Shown here: positions 7,653 to 14,821 of the stretch, one piece after another
How positions within the stretch are numbered: position 1 is the stretch's first letter
Layout: each line of letters starts with the position of its first letter
IMG/VR virus record: IMGVR_UViG_3300020057_000070
Coordinates: 1 to 41,005 of that record
Reading direction: 5' to 3' (one strand)
DNA: 41,005 nucleotides
Origin: a virus
Notes under the pieces: model-generated
Database searches by the model: none
What the model saw: only the letters and a program-made list of their open reading frames with translations
What the model was told of the DNA's origin: nothing
Translations under genes and position numbers: made by a program

Positions 7653-8256
7653 GGGCGCCATCCTGCGGTTCATTCCACCAGTAGGCCAGCATCGGGCGAC
7701 GTTTCGGTGAGAGGATCGCGCAGACCTGCAGCCGCGGGTCCTTCGCGTGCGCGCGCGCACATGCGCTGAGCGTGTTCTTGTCCTTCTGTACGAGCTTCGA
7801 CCACTGGACGAGCGTGACCGCTTTCGCGACCTGGCGAGGGAGCGCGTACAGGTTGAGCTGCGCCCGCTCCTGCATGGTGTGGCGGCGCCGGTACGCCTTG
7901 CCCCACGCGATCACCGCGGCCTCCGGCACGACCGCGTAGCGCCCGATCATCGCGGCGGGGATCTCTTTACTCGCGATCGCCGCGCGGATCAAGTTCATCG
8001 ACCGGCGTGTGGCTTTCGCAGACTGCGTGAGGTTGACGCACCGCTCCTGAATGAGCGTCGCAAGGCGCGCGTCGTCGACCTCGCCGATCGACGGCGCCGG
8101 CGGCGCGGTGGCGAGCCGCTCCTGCAGCGCGTGCAGCTGCAGCAGGCGCCGCTCGCACACCGTGCACCACTCCTGCGTCGAGCCGTCGGGGTGTTTCCCG
8201 CGCTCGACGCGGCCCTGGCAGCCGGGCACCCGGCAGGCGACAGCGGGCCTACCCAC
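7645..8256 (-). CDS. Zinc-ribbon and helix-turn-helix protein
   Basis: A 203-residue protein. The N-terminus holds a zinc ribbon (ACRVPGCQGRVERG and WCTVCERR, four Cys). A middle helical part resembles a helix-turn-helix excisionase or adapter ('QSAKATRRSMNLIRAAIASK', then EIPAAMIGRYAVVPEAAVIAW). A likely DNA-binding regulator; exact family unknown. It is embedded in the overlapping early gene chain. Confidence 0.6.
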   Translation of the reverse strand: MGRPAVACRVPGCQGRVERGKHPDGSTQEWCTVCERRLLQLHALQERLATAPPAPSIGEVDDARLATLIQERCVNLTQSAKATRRSMNLIRAAIASKEIPAAMIGRYAVVPEAAVIAWGKAYRRRHTMQERAQLNLYALPRQVAKAVTLVQWSKLVQKDKNTLSACARAHAKDPRLQVCAILSPKRRPMLAYWWNEPQDGARV

Positions 8257-8590
8257 GTCGCACCTCCCGGAGGTGGGCGCCGCAGCCGCGTATCGTGACC
8301 GCGATGTGCGCCTTGAGCGCCTCCATGCGGAGCCGCTCTTCCTCGGAGATGTGCTTCGGCACGCGCACCGACAGGGCGATCTCGGACGCAGTCTCGCGCT
8401 CGATCTCGCGCGCGGCCTCGCGGATGGCCGCCAGGTGGTGTACGGCGCCGAGCACGACGCACACCATCACAGAGCCCGCCAGGAGCTGCGGCGTGCGGCT
8501 GGTCAGCTGGGCAACGAAGAATAGGGCGACCCAGGCCAACGTGACGAGGACGGGGTCGCGGTAGCGCCGCACCATACGGGGGGAAATCAT
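8249..8590 (-). CDS. Small two-segment membrane protein
   Basis: A 113-residue protein. Two hydrophobic segments (LVTLAWVALFFVAQL and LLAGSVMVCVVLGAVHHL) are followed by a charged helix (EAAREIERETASEIALSV). It resembles small phage inner-membrane proteins in architecture only. ATG 8590 overlaps the stop of the Cys-rich gene upstream. Confidence 0.58.
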   Translation of the reverse strand: MISPRMVRRYRDPVLVTLAWVALFFVAQLTSRTPQLLAGSVMVCVVLGAVHHLAAIREAAREIERETASEIALSVRVPKHISEEERLRMEALKAHIAVTIRGCGAHLREVRRG

Positions 8591-8778
8591 TTCCGGAGCC
8601 TCCAGCAGACGGGGTCGAGGGCATGGCGCCCGGTGTGCGGCGCGTGCTGCGGGCACGTGTCGGCCGGGCGCTGGATGGCGTGCGTCAGGATGCAGGGCGC
8701 GGACAACGTGGCGCGGCGCGTGTCGGTGTTCCACCACACGCACGTGCGGCACGTCGGCCGGGCGGCGGCGGGCGTCAT
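8587..8778 (-). CDS. Cys-rich mini-protein
   Basis: A 63-residue protein with six Cys and three His (TCRTCVWW; APCILTHA; TCPQHAPH; VCWRL), suggesting a small zinc-bound fold. It overlaps both neighbours by four bases, which supports real coding. Function unknown. Confidence 0.58.
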   Translation of the reverse strand: MTPAAARPTCRTCVWWNTDTRRATLSAPCILTHAIQRPADTCPQHAPHTGRHALDPVCWRLRK

Positions 8779-9152
8779 CGGATCGCCTCGTGACTGTCAG
8801 AGGGGTGTGGTACCGCACGGCGCACAGCGGACGGCATCTCGGCGGCCGCGAGCGAGACGGACACGCCCGGGCGACGCCATGGGCGCTGTGCGAGCCGCTC
8901 GGCGATCGCGAGCACGTGCGCCGGCAGCTGGCGCCGCATGCGGATCGCGAGCGTGACCAGATACTCGGCCTGCCGTGTCGTGATCTGTGCCGCCGGGTCG
9001 TGCTCCGCCGAGCCGGACAGCTTCCGGGCCAGGCGATTCTCGGTGGACCCGGGCACGTAGCGCACGCAGAGCGGTGAGAGGGCGAGCGCCATGGTGCGCT
9101 CGTCCCCGGTCATGTCGCGGCGCGGAAGCGCGCGGGTGCGTCTCGGGGTCAT
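8775..9152 (-). CDS. Hypothetical early protein
   Basis: A 125-residue basic protein, not recognised. 'TTRQAEYLVTLAIRMRRQLP' reads as an amphipathic helix of the sort found in small phage DNA-interacting proteins. ATG 9152 overlaps the upstream TGA; two later ATGs in frame are alternatives. Confidence 0.55.
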   Translation of the reverse strand: MTPRRTRALPRRDMTGDERTMALALSPLCVRYVPGSTENRLARKLSGSAEHDPAAQITTRQAEYLVTLAIRMRRQLPAHVLAIAERLAQRPWRRPGVSVSLAAAEMPSAVRRAVPHPSDSHEAIR

Positions 9153-9562
9153 GCGGCACCGTCCGCAACGAGCTCCGCAACGGCGCCTGGTGGCCGCTCG
9201 TACCCGCCGGAGATCGTGACGCGCGCAGGCGCGGGGCCCTGCTGCCAGGAGCCATCGGGCTGCGGGTAGTAGAAAGTGAGCCCGAGCGTGATCGCGACCG
9301 CCACCTCGCACCGCGCGCCGACGGAGGCTTCCCAGCCTGGCAACATGGCGATCGCACTGCATCGGGCGAGGTGGAGCAGGTCCTCACGCAGGTAGGCAGC
9401 CGGCGAGATGTTCGGGTCGTTGTCGAACAGGCGCCCCACGTCGACCGGCGAGACCACGGTCCACCAGAGGTGGCGAAAGTTCCGCGCGGCCGCCTCGAAC
9501 GCGGGGACGTTGAGTTGCGGCTGCCCGCGCATCGGGCCCGCGAGGTAGATGCGGCGGTTCAT
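9149..9562 (-). CDS. DUF4406 protein (nucleoside deoxyribosyltransferase-like)
   Basis: A 137-residue protein starting 'RRIYLAGPMRGQPQLNVPAF', the standard opening of DUF4406. It continues with 'WWTVVSPVDVGRLF', 'PAAYLREDLLHLARCSAIAM' and 'GARCEVAVAITLGL', where the Glu matches the active-site position of deoxyribosyltransferase-like folds. The biochemical role of DUF4406 is not settled; nucleotide processing or base modification is plausible. It lies directly after two DNA methyltransferases with overlapping ends. Confidence 0.85.
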   Translation of the reverse strand: MNRRIYLAGPMRGQPQLNVPAFEAAARNFRHLWWTVVSPVDVGRLFDNDPNISPAAYLREDLLHLARCSAIAMLPGWEASVGARCEVAVAITLGLTFYYPQPDGSWQQGPAPARVTISGGYERPPGAVAELVADGAA

Positions 9563-9655
9563 GCGCCCAGCTCCAGCACTTCCTGTCGGCATCGTTCGGC
9601 CGCGATCTCGCAGTAGCGCTCCTCAATCTCGATGCCGATGGCTGTGCGGCCTAAG
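9559..9655 (+). repeat. Copy 1 of a direct repeat shared by the two methyltransferase 3' ends
   Basis: About 95 bases starting tcatgcgcccagctccagca are repeated at 10266-10362 with few changes, including the stretch around 'agtagcgctcctcaatctcg'. A second shared stretch marks the two 5' ends (about 10225-10269 and 10960-11006). Such repeats could recombine and delete or swap the methyltransferase between them. Confidence 0.8.
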
Positions 9656-10269
9656 TCCTTCGCCGCGCGGAGGGTTGAGCCGGAGCCAGCAAATGGGTCA
9701 AGCACCGTCGCGTTGACCGGAGCAGCAAACTCCACAAGCCGGGCCATAATCTCGACCGGCTTCTCGTGTGGGTGTCGATCCCGCATTGCTTCCCCCGTGC
9801 GCCTGCCCCTGAGCACCGACAGCAAGGGTGACGCGGGGCGGCTGTCGGCAACGACCGACGCGACAATGGCTGTCTCGTGTGAATAACGGATCGTATACCC
9901 CAGCCCCGGACGCCCCTTGTCCCAAACTACCTCGCCTCGGATGGTGAGTCCTGCGTCTGCCATCACGTCCTCCGCGTCTCGCCTTTTGCGCGGCGCGCAA
10001 AAGGCGACGACCCAGCCGCTTCTGCTCACAAGTGGAACCGCGAGCTGCAGCGCGTCGGACATCGCTGAGAGATCGGCATCGCCAGCTATAGTATGGCCCC
10101 GCCCATCTGCCCGCCCGGCGAGCTGACGGCGCCCGTACCCACGGCCCAACGCCTCCGTGCCATACGGCGGGTCCGTCACAACCGCACACACCTCGCCCAG
10201 CGTCGGCAGCACCTCCCGGCAGTCCCCGTGGTAGATGGTGACGTGCGCGTCTTGGTAGTAGGGGGTCAT
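9559..10269 (-). CDS. DNA methyltransferase (beta class, N4/N6)
   Basis: A 236-residue SAM-dependent DNA methyltransferase. The catalytic motif TDPPYG (residues 32-37) comes first and the SAM motif DPFAGSGST (191-199) last, which is the beta-class order. The middle carries the target-recognition part, and HPHEKP precedes the SAM motif. No restriction endonuclease is next to it, so it is probably an orphan enzyme that modifies phage DNA against host restriction. Its first 16 and last 30 residues are almost the same as those of the neighbouring methyltransferase. Confidence 0.9.
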   Translation of the reverse strand: MTPYYQDAHVTIYHGDCREVLPTLGEVCAVVTDPPYGTEALGRGYGRRQLAGRADGRGHTIAGDADLSAMSDALQLAVPLVSRSGWVVAFCAPRKRRDAEDVMADAGLTIRGEVVWDKGRPGLGYTIRYSHETAIVASVVADSRPASPLLSVLRGRRTGEAMRDRHPHEKPVEIMARLVEFAAPVNATVLDPFAGSGSTLRAAKDLGRTAIGIEIEERYCEIAAERCRQEVLELGA

Positions 10270-10362
10270 GCGCCCAGCTCCAGCACTTCTTGCCTGCAGC
10301 GTTCGGCTGCTATCTCGCAGTAGCGCTCCTCAATCTCGATGCCGATGGCTGTGCGGCCCAAC
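10266..10362 (+). repeat. Copy 2 of the methyltransferase direct repeat
   Basis: The partner of 9559-9655 at the end of the 246-residue methyltransferase gene. Differences cluster at third codon positions, which suggests selection on the encoded C-terminus as well as common origin. Confidence 0.8.
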
Positions 10363-11006
10363 GACTTCGCGGCGAAGATTGTGGAGCCGGAACCCATGAA
10401 CGGGTCGAGGATGGTCCCGCCAATCGGTGCGAGGGGTGCAAGCCATTGCATGACTTCGAGCGGCTTCTCGGCAATGTGGACCTTTCCGTGCACGGTGGGA
10501 CGCCGACACACTCCAACCATCGAGACGGAGTCCTCCGCGACATCCATCGGTCCGGCCGAGCCCCATACGATGTATTCGCATTGTGCGCGTAGCCCTCGCA
10601 TACGAGGGCGTGCGCCGTTCGTCTTGTCCCATATCCCGATGCCACGCCACACCCACCCGCCAGCTTGCACGGCGTCGGTCGTGATGGGTAACTGCCGCCA
10701 GTCACTGAACACCGCGAACATAGCCCCCGGCTTAGCGCTGCGGAGCGCCGCTGCCATCCAGAGCGACACCCACGCGAGATACGAGCGCTGGTCTCGATTG
10801 TCCCCGCTGAACTCGGGGCGGAGTGCTTGGGTGCCGCTCCGGACATACTTAGACACCGTGTCACTCATTCGGTCGCCACGGAAGGCGCCACCAGACGAGT
10901 ATGGCGGATCAGACACGAGCGCATCGAACGGGCCTACCTCGGGAATCAGAAACAGGCTTTCCCCGTGGTAGATCGTGACGTGCGCGTCTTGGTAGTAGGG
11001 GCTCAT
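10266..11006 (-). CDS. DNA methyltransferase (beta class), paralogue of the next gene
   Basis: A 246-residue enzyme with SDPPYS (residues 32-37) and DPFMGSGST (201-209). The start (YYQDAHVTIYHG) and end (GRTAIGIEIEERYCEIAAER) are copies of those in the downstream methyltransferase, while the middle differs, so the two enzymes likely recognise different sites. It is the first gene after the attachment region and therefore the first gene at that end of the prophage. It overlaps the downstream gene by ATGA. Confidence 0.9.
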   Translation of the reverse strand: MSPYYQDAHVTIYHGESLFLIPEVGPFDALVSDPPYSSGGAFRGDRMSDTVSKYVRSGTQALRPEFSGDNRDQRSYLAWVSLWMAAALRSAKPGAMFAVFSDWRQLPITTDAVQAGGWVWRGIGIWDKTNGARPRMRGLRAQCEYIVWGSAGPMDVAEDSVSMVGVCRRPTVHGKVHIAEKPLEVMQWLAPLAPIGGTILDPFMGSGSTIFAAKSLGRTAIGIEIEERYCEIAAERCRQEVLELGA

Positions 11007-11090
11007 GCGGCGGCCCCGAAGGCCGCGGCCGCAACGCCGGGCACGCCCAGGGGGCGGATCGGCGCCGCAGGTTCCCGGACTTCTCCCCGG

Positions 11091-11112
11091 ACACCCTCGG
11101 CAGGGAGGGTGT
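11091..11112. other. Hairpin next to the tRNA-Lys-like fragment
   Basis: A perfect 8-base inverted repeat, acaccctc / gagggtgt, around a six-base loop. No T-run follows on either strand, so it is not a standard terminator. It lies eight bases from the tRNA-Lys-like half-gene and could be part of the attachment-site architecture or a weak terminator. Confidence 0.4.
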
Positions 11113-11119
11113 AAGTGTA

Positions 11120-11161
11120 TGACCCGGCCGGGTCTCGAACCCGGGACCTACGGATTAAAAG
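11120..11161 (-). other. tRNA-Lys(TTT) 3' half, possible attachment-site core
   Basis: On the minus strand this reads as the 3' half of a tRNA: anticodon loop CTTTTAA, anticodon-stem 3' strand, variable loop, a perfect T arm (CCGGG-TTCGAGA-CCCGG), acceptor 3' strand CCGGGTC and discriminator A. The matching 5' acceptor strand and D arm are absent upstream, so it is not a functional tRNA gene. Phages that integrate in tRNA genes carry just such a 3' half. No encoded CCA is seen. Confidence 0.7.
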
Positions 11162-11324
11162 CAGGGAACCGTCCACCAGAACGGACGTCCCCCATTCTGC
11201 CCCCAGTTCGGAGGGCTCGGACCGCGTAGAGGGCGACATGGTCGGCCTCCTAGCGCGGTTGATCTACGGTGATTCCACGGGATTGCGGGCCATTCCCGGG
11301 GATTGAGGCCTGTGTTCCAACGAC

Positions 11325-11366
11325 CTCATAATCCGTCGGTCCTGGGTTCGAGCCCCAGAGGGCCCA
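11325..11366 (+). other. tRNA-Met(CAT) 3' half, probable attP core
   Basis: On the plus strand this reads anticodon loop CTCATAA, stem TCCGT, a T arm CTGGG-TTCGAGC-CCCAG, acceptor 3' strand AGGGCCC and discriminator A. The five bases before the anticodon loop pair only partly with the stem, and no D arm or 5' acceptor (GGGCCCT) precedes it. It is the tRNA-like element closest to the integrase gene (87 bases from its stop), so it is the better candidate for the attP crossover core. Confidence 0.72.
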
Positions 11367-11424
11367 CTCCGCTCCCATTTGCAGCTGCTCCCTCATTTCT
11401 CCCCCAATTCCTCGATTTTCTGCC

Positions 11425-11447
11425 CGCGCCGGCCTCGTGCCGGCGCG
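11425..11447 (-). terminator. Hairpin after integrase
   Basis: A perfect 9-base inverted repeat cgcgccggc / gccggcgcg with a five-base loop begins six bases beyond the integrase stop codon. It is followed on the minus strand by GGGCAGAAAATC, with no U-tract. It could slow or end transcription from the integrase gene toward the attachment site. Confidence 0.5.
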
Positions 11448-11452
11448 TGGCG

Positions 11453-12550
11453 TTACGCGGTCTTGCTTCCCTTCGCGGCCTGCGCCGCATCCAGCACTTT
11501 GCCGATCGCATCGCTCGCGACCGCTGCGTTCTGCACGCGCGTGTAGCGGTCCGTCGTGCCCACCGTCTTGTGCCCGAACAGATCCTTGACCCGGAGCGGT
11601 GAGACCCCCGCGTCGGTCGCCCACTGGCCCGCCGCGTGGCGGATGTCGTGCAGCCGGAGCCGCACCCCCGCCGAGCGACAGGCGTCCTTCCAGTGCTGCC
11701 ACAGCGCGCGGTACTGGAGCGGCGCCGGGACCGCGGCGACCACCCAGGGCCAGTAGGCCTCGGGCACCTGGACGTGGCGGGCGCCGGTCTTCCCCTCGAC
11801 GGGGACGATCACGCGCTTCGTCTCCATCTGCAGATGGTCGGCGACCGTGAGGCCGAGGTATTCCCCGACCCGGAGCCCCGTCACCGCCAACGTGATGAAC
11901 GCGGCCTGGATGTCGGCCCGCGGTTCAGCACCAACGATCCGCCAGAACGTGTCCGGCGAGAGGTCCGGCACCCGGACCACCTCCGCCTCGCGCTGCAGCT
12001 TGGCCATCAGCGCGCGACGGAACGGGTGGTACTTGTCGCCCAGGACGAGCGAGCACACCCGCGACAGCGCCGAGATCATGCGATTCCAGTCGGCCGCGCT
12101 CTGCTCCTCCAGCCAGCGGTCGCGGACGAGCGCCCACGGGACCTTCTCCAGCGCGAGGAACGGCGCGTCGGCCGGCAGCCACTCGGCGGTGCGCCGCTGC
12201 AGCGACTTGCGACTGACGGCGTAGCGCTTCCGCGACGTGGCCTTGCGTGCCATCGTGACCTCGAGGGCTTCCCACGTCGCCCACAGTGGCCGCAGGAGCT
12301 GCGCACGCGACAGCACGCTGGGGCCCAGCAGCTCGCCCCGGCGGTCCAGGTCCACCAGCTCGGCGATCGTGACGGCGCCCGCCACCAGCGCCCGCAGGAC
12401 CTCCACGTGGCCGTCGGCGATCAGCTTGTCGACCACCGACTCGTAGCGCCGCAGTTGCTGCTTCGTGGTGACCGCCGGCGACAGCTCCAGCTTCTCGGTG
12501 ATGCCGAGTCGCTTCAGGTGTCGCCGGATGCGGAGGTCACGCGGCGTCAC
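11453..12550 (-). CDS. int: Tyrosine-type integrase
   Basis: A 365-residue tyrosine recombinase that inserts and excises the phage genome. The catalytic set is visible: R227 (TGLRVGEYLGL), K254 (EGKTGAR, likely beta-hairpin Lys), H301 and R304 (HDIRH), H327 (LFGHKTVGTTDRYT) and Y336. The first ~200 residues form the arm- and core-binding region. GTG 12550 was chosen because it overlaps the TGA of the preceding gene; the longer open frame reads through that gene in another frame. The gene ends beside tRNA-like attachment sequences, as expected. It is co-directional with the early operon, so it is expressed early unless a separate promoter exists. Confidence 0.93.
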   Translation of the reverse strand: MTPRDLRIRRHLKRLGITEKLELSPAVTTKQQLRRYESVVDKLIADGHVEVLRALVAGAVTIAELVDLDRRGELLGPSVLSRAQLLRPLWATWEALEVTMARKATSRKRYAVSRKSLQRRTAEWLPADAPFLALEKVPWALVRDRWLEEQSAADWNRMISALSRVCSLVLGDKYHPFRRALMAKLQREAEVVRVPDLSPDTFWRIVGAEPRADIQAAFITLAVTGLRVGEYLGLTVADHLQMETKRVIVPVEGKTGARHVQVPEAYWPWVVAAVPAPLQYRALWQHWKDACRSAGVRLRLHDIRHAAGQWATDAGVSPLRVKDLFGHKTVGTTDRYTRVQNAAVASDAIGKVLDAAQAAKGSKTA

Positions 12551-12774
12551 GCGCAGACCACGCGCTGCCGGTCCGCGATCCAGCGCCGGACGCGGGACTC
12601 GTAGTACCGCACCACCTTGCGCGAGAGCTGCTCGCGCGGGCAGTGCAGCAGCACCCACTCCTTGGAGACGGCGCCGAGGAACACCTCGGCGGCGATCCAT
12701 GCCGCTGAGCGGAACGCTTCGCTCGGTGGGATGATCGCCGCGGGGCGCGCGCATGGGAGGTGGAGGACGGTCAC
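12547..12774 (-). CDS. Small protein upstream of integrase (possible excisionase-like)
   Basis: A 75-residue protein, ending in a strongly basic helix (LSRKVVRYYESRVRRWIADR). Its position directly before int with overlapping stop/start, small size and basic C-terminus fit a DNA-binding excision or directionality factor, but no clear excisionase motif is present. It overlaps the upstream gene by four bases. Confidence 0.55.
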   Translation of the reverse strand: MTVLHLPCARPAAIIPPSEAFRSAAWIAAEVFLGAVSKEWVLLHCPREQLSRKVVRYYESRVRRWIADRQRVVCA

Positions 12775-13007
12775 GCGGACCCTCCGACGATCTGCTCGAC
12801 CGGCGCCACGGGCACGAAATCGCTGCCGCGCATGCGACCCTTGTACACCTTCAGGACTTCGAGCTCCACCTTCGCGGAATTAATCACGCATTGGGCTACG
12901 TCGGCAATCGCTTTCGCGCGTTCGATGTCCAGCGGCTTCTCCGTGTCGGCGAGTCCCTCGAGCGCTACGAAGAGGTGATTCCGCAGATCTTCAAGTTTAT
13001 TCTTCAC
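12771..13007 (-). CDS. Conserved small helical phage protein
   Basis: A 78-residue protein beginning MKNKLEDLRNHLFVALEGLA and continuing 'DTEKPLDIERAKAIADVAQC' then VINSAKVE. This highly characteristic sequence type recurs in temperate phages of Gram-negative bacteria, where it is annotated as hypothetical. Helical and soluble. Function unknown. It overlaps the HNH gene's end by 11 bases. Confidence 0.75.
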   Translation of the reverse strand: MKNKLEDLRNHLFVALEGLADTEKPLDIERAKAIADVAQCVINSAKVELEVLKVYKGRMRGSDFVPVAPVEQIVGGSA

Positions 13008-13665
13008 AGCCCTGCTCCTTGGACGTGGTCCGCGCGTGCAGCTTCCGCACCAACGCGCCGCGCAGCTGGATCAGCTGCGGCAACGGGTCGGGCAGATTGT
13101 GGACGGTGTTGCGCTGCATCATCGCCTGGCGGTCTATGAGCTCGAGATTCTCGAGCTCCCAGTGACTGGTGTTGCCGTCCCGGAACGCGAGGACGCTTCC
13201 GCGCGGCACCGGGCCATGCGCGGCCTCCCACACCATGCGGTGCACGAAGCGCCACACGCCCGGCTCTGCAACCTTCTCCCGCCACTGGCGACCCTTTGTC
13301 GTCTGGCGCCAGGTGCCGACCGGCACGTGGTTGTGGGGCATGTGCCCCTTCCGGAACTGGTGCAACACCGAGCCACCGCCGGGGCGGTGAGGCCGCCCCT
13401 TGGTCCAGGGCGTGTTGCCAGGCTGGAAACGTGACCCGACGCCTCGCCGCCCATCGGTGCGACCAGAGGCCGGCGACGCGAGGAACGCCGCCGACTTGGA
13501 GAGCCCCAGCGTCCGCGCACGATTGTAGATGCTGGCCACAGAATGCCCCGGCAGCTGCACGCGGATCGCTGGCGCGGACGTGTCCGCGTAGGTACGCCGA
13601 AGGAGCGCGTCTTCCTCGGCGCTCCAGATCTGGCGCGGCTCGGCGTGCAGACGGCGGCGCGTCAC
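12997..13665 (-). CDS. HNH endonuclease with SANT/Myb-like N-terminus
   Basis: A 222-residue protein. Residues about 10-50 (IWSAEEDALLRRTYADTSAP ... YNRARTLGL) resemble a Myb/SANT-like DNA-binding helix set. The C-terminal part is a phage HNH module: FRKGHMPHNHVPVGT, 'VHRMVWEAAHGPVPRGSVLA', then FRDGNTSHWELENLELI. The second His of the motif appears replaced (LAFRDGN where many have HxxDGN), as also occurs in a subset of phage HNH proteins. It may act as a homing-type or packaging-linked nickase. GTG 13665 overlaps the upstream TGA. Confidence 0.82.
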   Translation of the reverse strand: MTRRRLHAEPRQIWSAEEDALLRRTYADTSAPAIRVQLPGHSVASIYNRARTLGLSKSAAFLASPASGRTDGRRGVGSRFQPGNTPWTKGRPHRPGGGSVLHQFRKGHMPHNHVPVGTWRQTTKGRQWREKVAEPGVWRFVHRMVWEAAHGPVPRGSVLAFRDGNTSHWELENLELIDRQAMMQRNTVHNLPDPLPQLIQLRGALVRKLHARTTSKEQGCEE

Positions 13666-14084
13666 GCGGCCCCCAGCTCGCCCGACTGCAGGCGCTCGAG
13701 TTCCTGGTGGTCGGTGATGAGCGCGGTCAGGTACGTCCACAGCACGCGCCGCGTCTCCGTCACCCGCAGGGTGTTCCCCAGCATGCACGCCTCCTCGTGT
13801 GCGTCCAGCTGCCGGCCGAGGATCTCGCGATCGATCGACCCCCGCGCGGGCACGATCTCGCCGAACAGGCGCCCGAGCAGCTCGGCCTCGTCCCGAGCGG
13901 AGACGGTCAGCGTCCCCGCGGGTAGCGCGCGAGAAAAAACGGTCAGCGTCACGTCGGGGCCGCGCTCGGTCACACGCGCGCGGCTGATCAGCTGGCCGCG
14001 CTCCTGGTACTCGATGTCGTGGTACGTCTCAGGCGCGAACTCCCGTACCTGCACGGGGCCGCGCGTGGTCAGTTGCCGGGGCAT
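13662..14084 (-). CDS. Hypothetical early protein
   Basis: A 140-residue protein, not recognised. A beta-rich N-terminal half (QVREFAPETYHDIEYQERGQ) is followed by a helical C-terminal half (HEEACMLGNTLRVTETRRVL). ATG 14084 follows a strong GGAGGT motif with a slightly long 12-base gap. TTG 14138 would add 18 residues but has no ribosome binding site. A 128-base stretch with no gene precedes it. Confidence 0.58.
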   Translation of the reverse strand: MPRQLTTRGPVQVREFAPETYHDIEYQERGQLISRARVTERGPDVTLTVFSRALPAGTLTVSARDEAELLGRLFGEIVPARGSIDREILGRQLDAHEEACMLGNTLRVTETRRVLWTYLTALITDHQELERLQSGELGAA

Positions 14085-14212
14085 GAGGTCGCTGCTACCT
14101 CCAGAGAGGAATAGCGCGCGGAACGTCGCGCGCGACAACTATGAGCTGACCCGCCCGCACTCGTCTGCGTGTGCGCCGCAGGCGTCCCCGAGTGGTGGCG
14201 GGCATTCCCCGA

Positions 14213-14476
14213 CTACCCTTGCGTGGAGAGCCAGTCCTGCAACCGCGGCGCCGCGCGCTCGTGATCCGCGATCTCGCACGCCGCCTGCTCGATCTCCTCC
14301 TGTGCCAGCAGCGCCGCCTCGAGCGTGTCGAGGATGCGCGACCACGCGCACTCGGCGACGCCGCCGTGCACCTGGCGGTCCCGCAGTCTCCTGACCGTGA
14401 GGACGTCGCGCGCCGTGAGACGCATCGCGTCGCGGGCGACGGTCACAGGCGCCCTGCCCTTCGTCGCGGCGCTCAT
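14213..14476 (-). CDS. Hypothetical small helical protein
   Basis: An 87-residue protein, not recognised. It has a basic N-terminus with a possible helix-turn-helix start (LTARDVLTVRRLRDRQVH) and an acidic helical C-terminus (LLAQEEIEQAACEIADHERA). ATG 14476 overlaps the stop of the zinc protein upstream. Confidence 0.55.
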   Translation of the reverse strand: MSAATKGRAPVTVARDAMRLTARDVLTVRRLRDRQVHGGVAECAWSRILDTLEAALLAQEEIEQAACEIADHERAAPRLQDWLSTQG

Positions 14477-14700
14477 GCGACGGCCTCAGCGACCGCCGCG
14501 GCGGCCGTGTGGCGCGCCGACAGCTGGATCTCCGCGCAGATCGTGCAGACGTAGCGCCGCTCGCCGGCGGCGTCCGTCAGGCGCACGAAATGGGTGGCGC
14601 ACATCGGCTCGTCGCACCGGCTGCAGCGCGCGACGGGCGAGGGCCCGTCACAGCAGCCGCACCGCGGCGGCTTCTGAGACTTGACCACGCCGGCGCTCAT
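14473..14700 (-). CDS. Small zinc-finger protein
   Basis: A 75-residue protein with 'CGCCDGPSPVARCSRCDEPM', CATH and YVCTIC, a B-box/FYVE-like arrangement of Cys and His expected to bind two zinc ions. It may mediate protein or nucleic-acid contacts. ATG 14700 is used; GTG 14736 would add 12 residues. Confidence 0.6.
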   Translation of the reverse strand: MSAGVVKSQKPPRCGCCDGPSPVARCSRCDEPMCATHFVRLTDAAGERRYVCTICAEIQLSARHTAAAAVAEAVA

Positions 14701-14747
14701 GCCCGCCCCACCGGTGGCGCCAACCGTGGAGTGCACGTATCATGTAC

Positions 14748-14758
14748 TCTCTGGTTGG
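14748..14758 (-). repeat. 11-base direct repeat, copy 1
   Basis: tctctggttgg on the plus strand (CCAACCAGAGA on the coding strand) stands four bases before an ATG at 14743. The same 11 bases occur at 15355-15365, five bases before the ATG of the 175-residue gene. Spacing to ATG is conserved, so it may be a shared leader or translation-initiation element. Confidence 0.4.
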
Positions 14759-14821
14759 AGCGGGGTCGGACGCCTGGCAGGGCGGACGGCCCCGCGTTCG
14801 TTGTGGGAGTGGGGCGGCGCA

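Larger units (their letters stand above)
11007..11452. other. Non-coding attachment region
   Basis: These 446 bases separate the first methyltransferase from integrase. Small open frames here are by-products of the tRNA-like sequences (runs such as GLEPRT and GSNPGP). I see two tRNA 3' halves in opposite orientation, two hairpins, and no convincing gene. Integrase arm-binding sites probably lie here, but I could not define a repeat set. Confidence 0.65.

Noticed and set aside
9559-11006. A restriction-modification system
   Set aside because: No restriction endonuclease is adjacent. The HNH protein at 13 kb is of the phage homing/packaging type and is separated by integrase.
11120-11366. Complete tRNA-Lys or tRNA-Met genes
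   Set aside because: The 5' acceptor strand and D arm are missing for both, so neither can fold as a tRNA.
11115-11702. Short open frames with runs such as GSRTRDLRIKS and GSNPGPTDYE
   Set aside because: These are known by-products of reading through tRNA 3' ends and are not genes.
14648-14743. A 31-codon frame starting MIRALHGW
   Set aside because: It overlaps the zinc-finger gene and has no protein-like character, although the repeated leader before it is noted as a finding.
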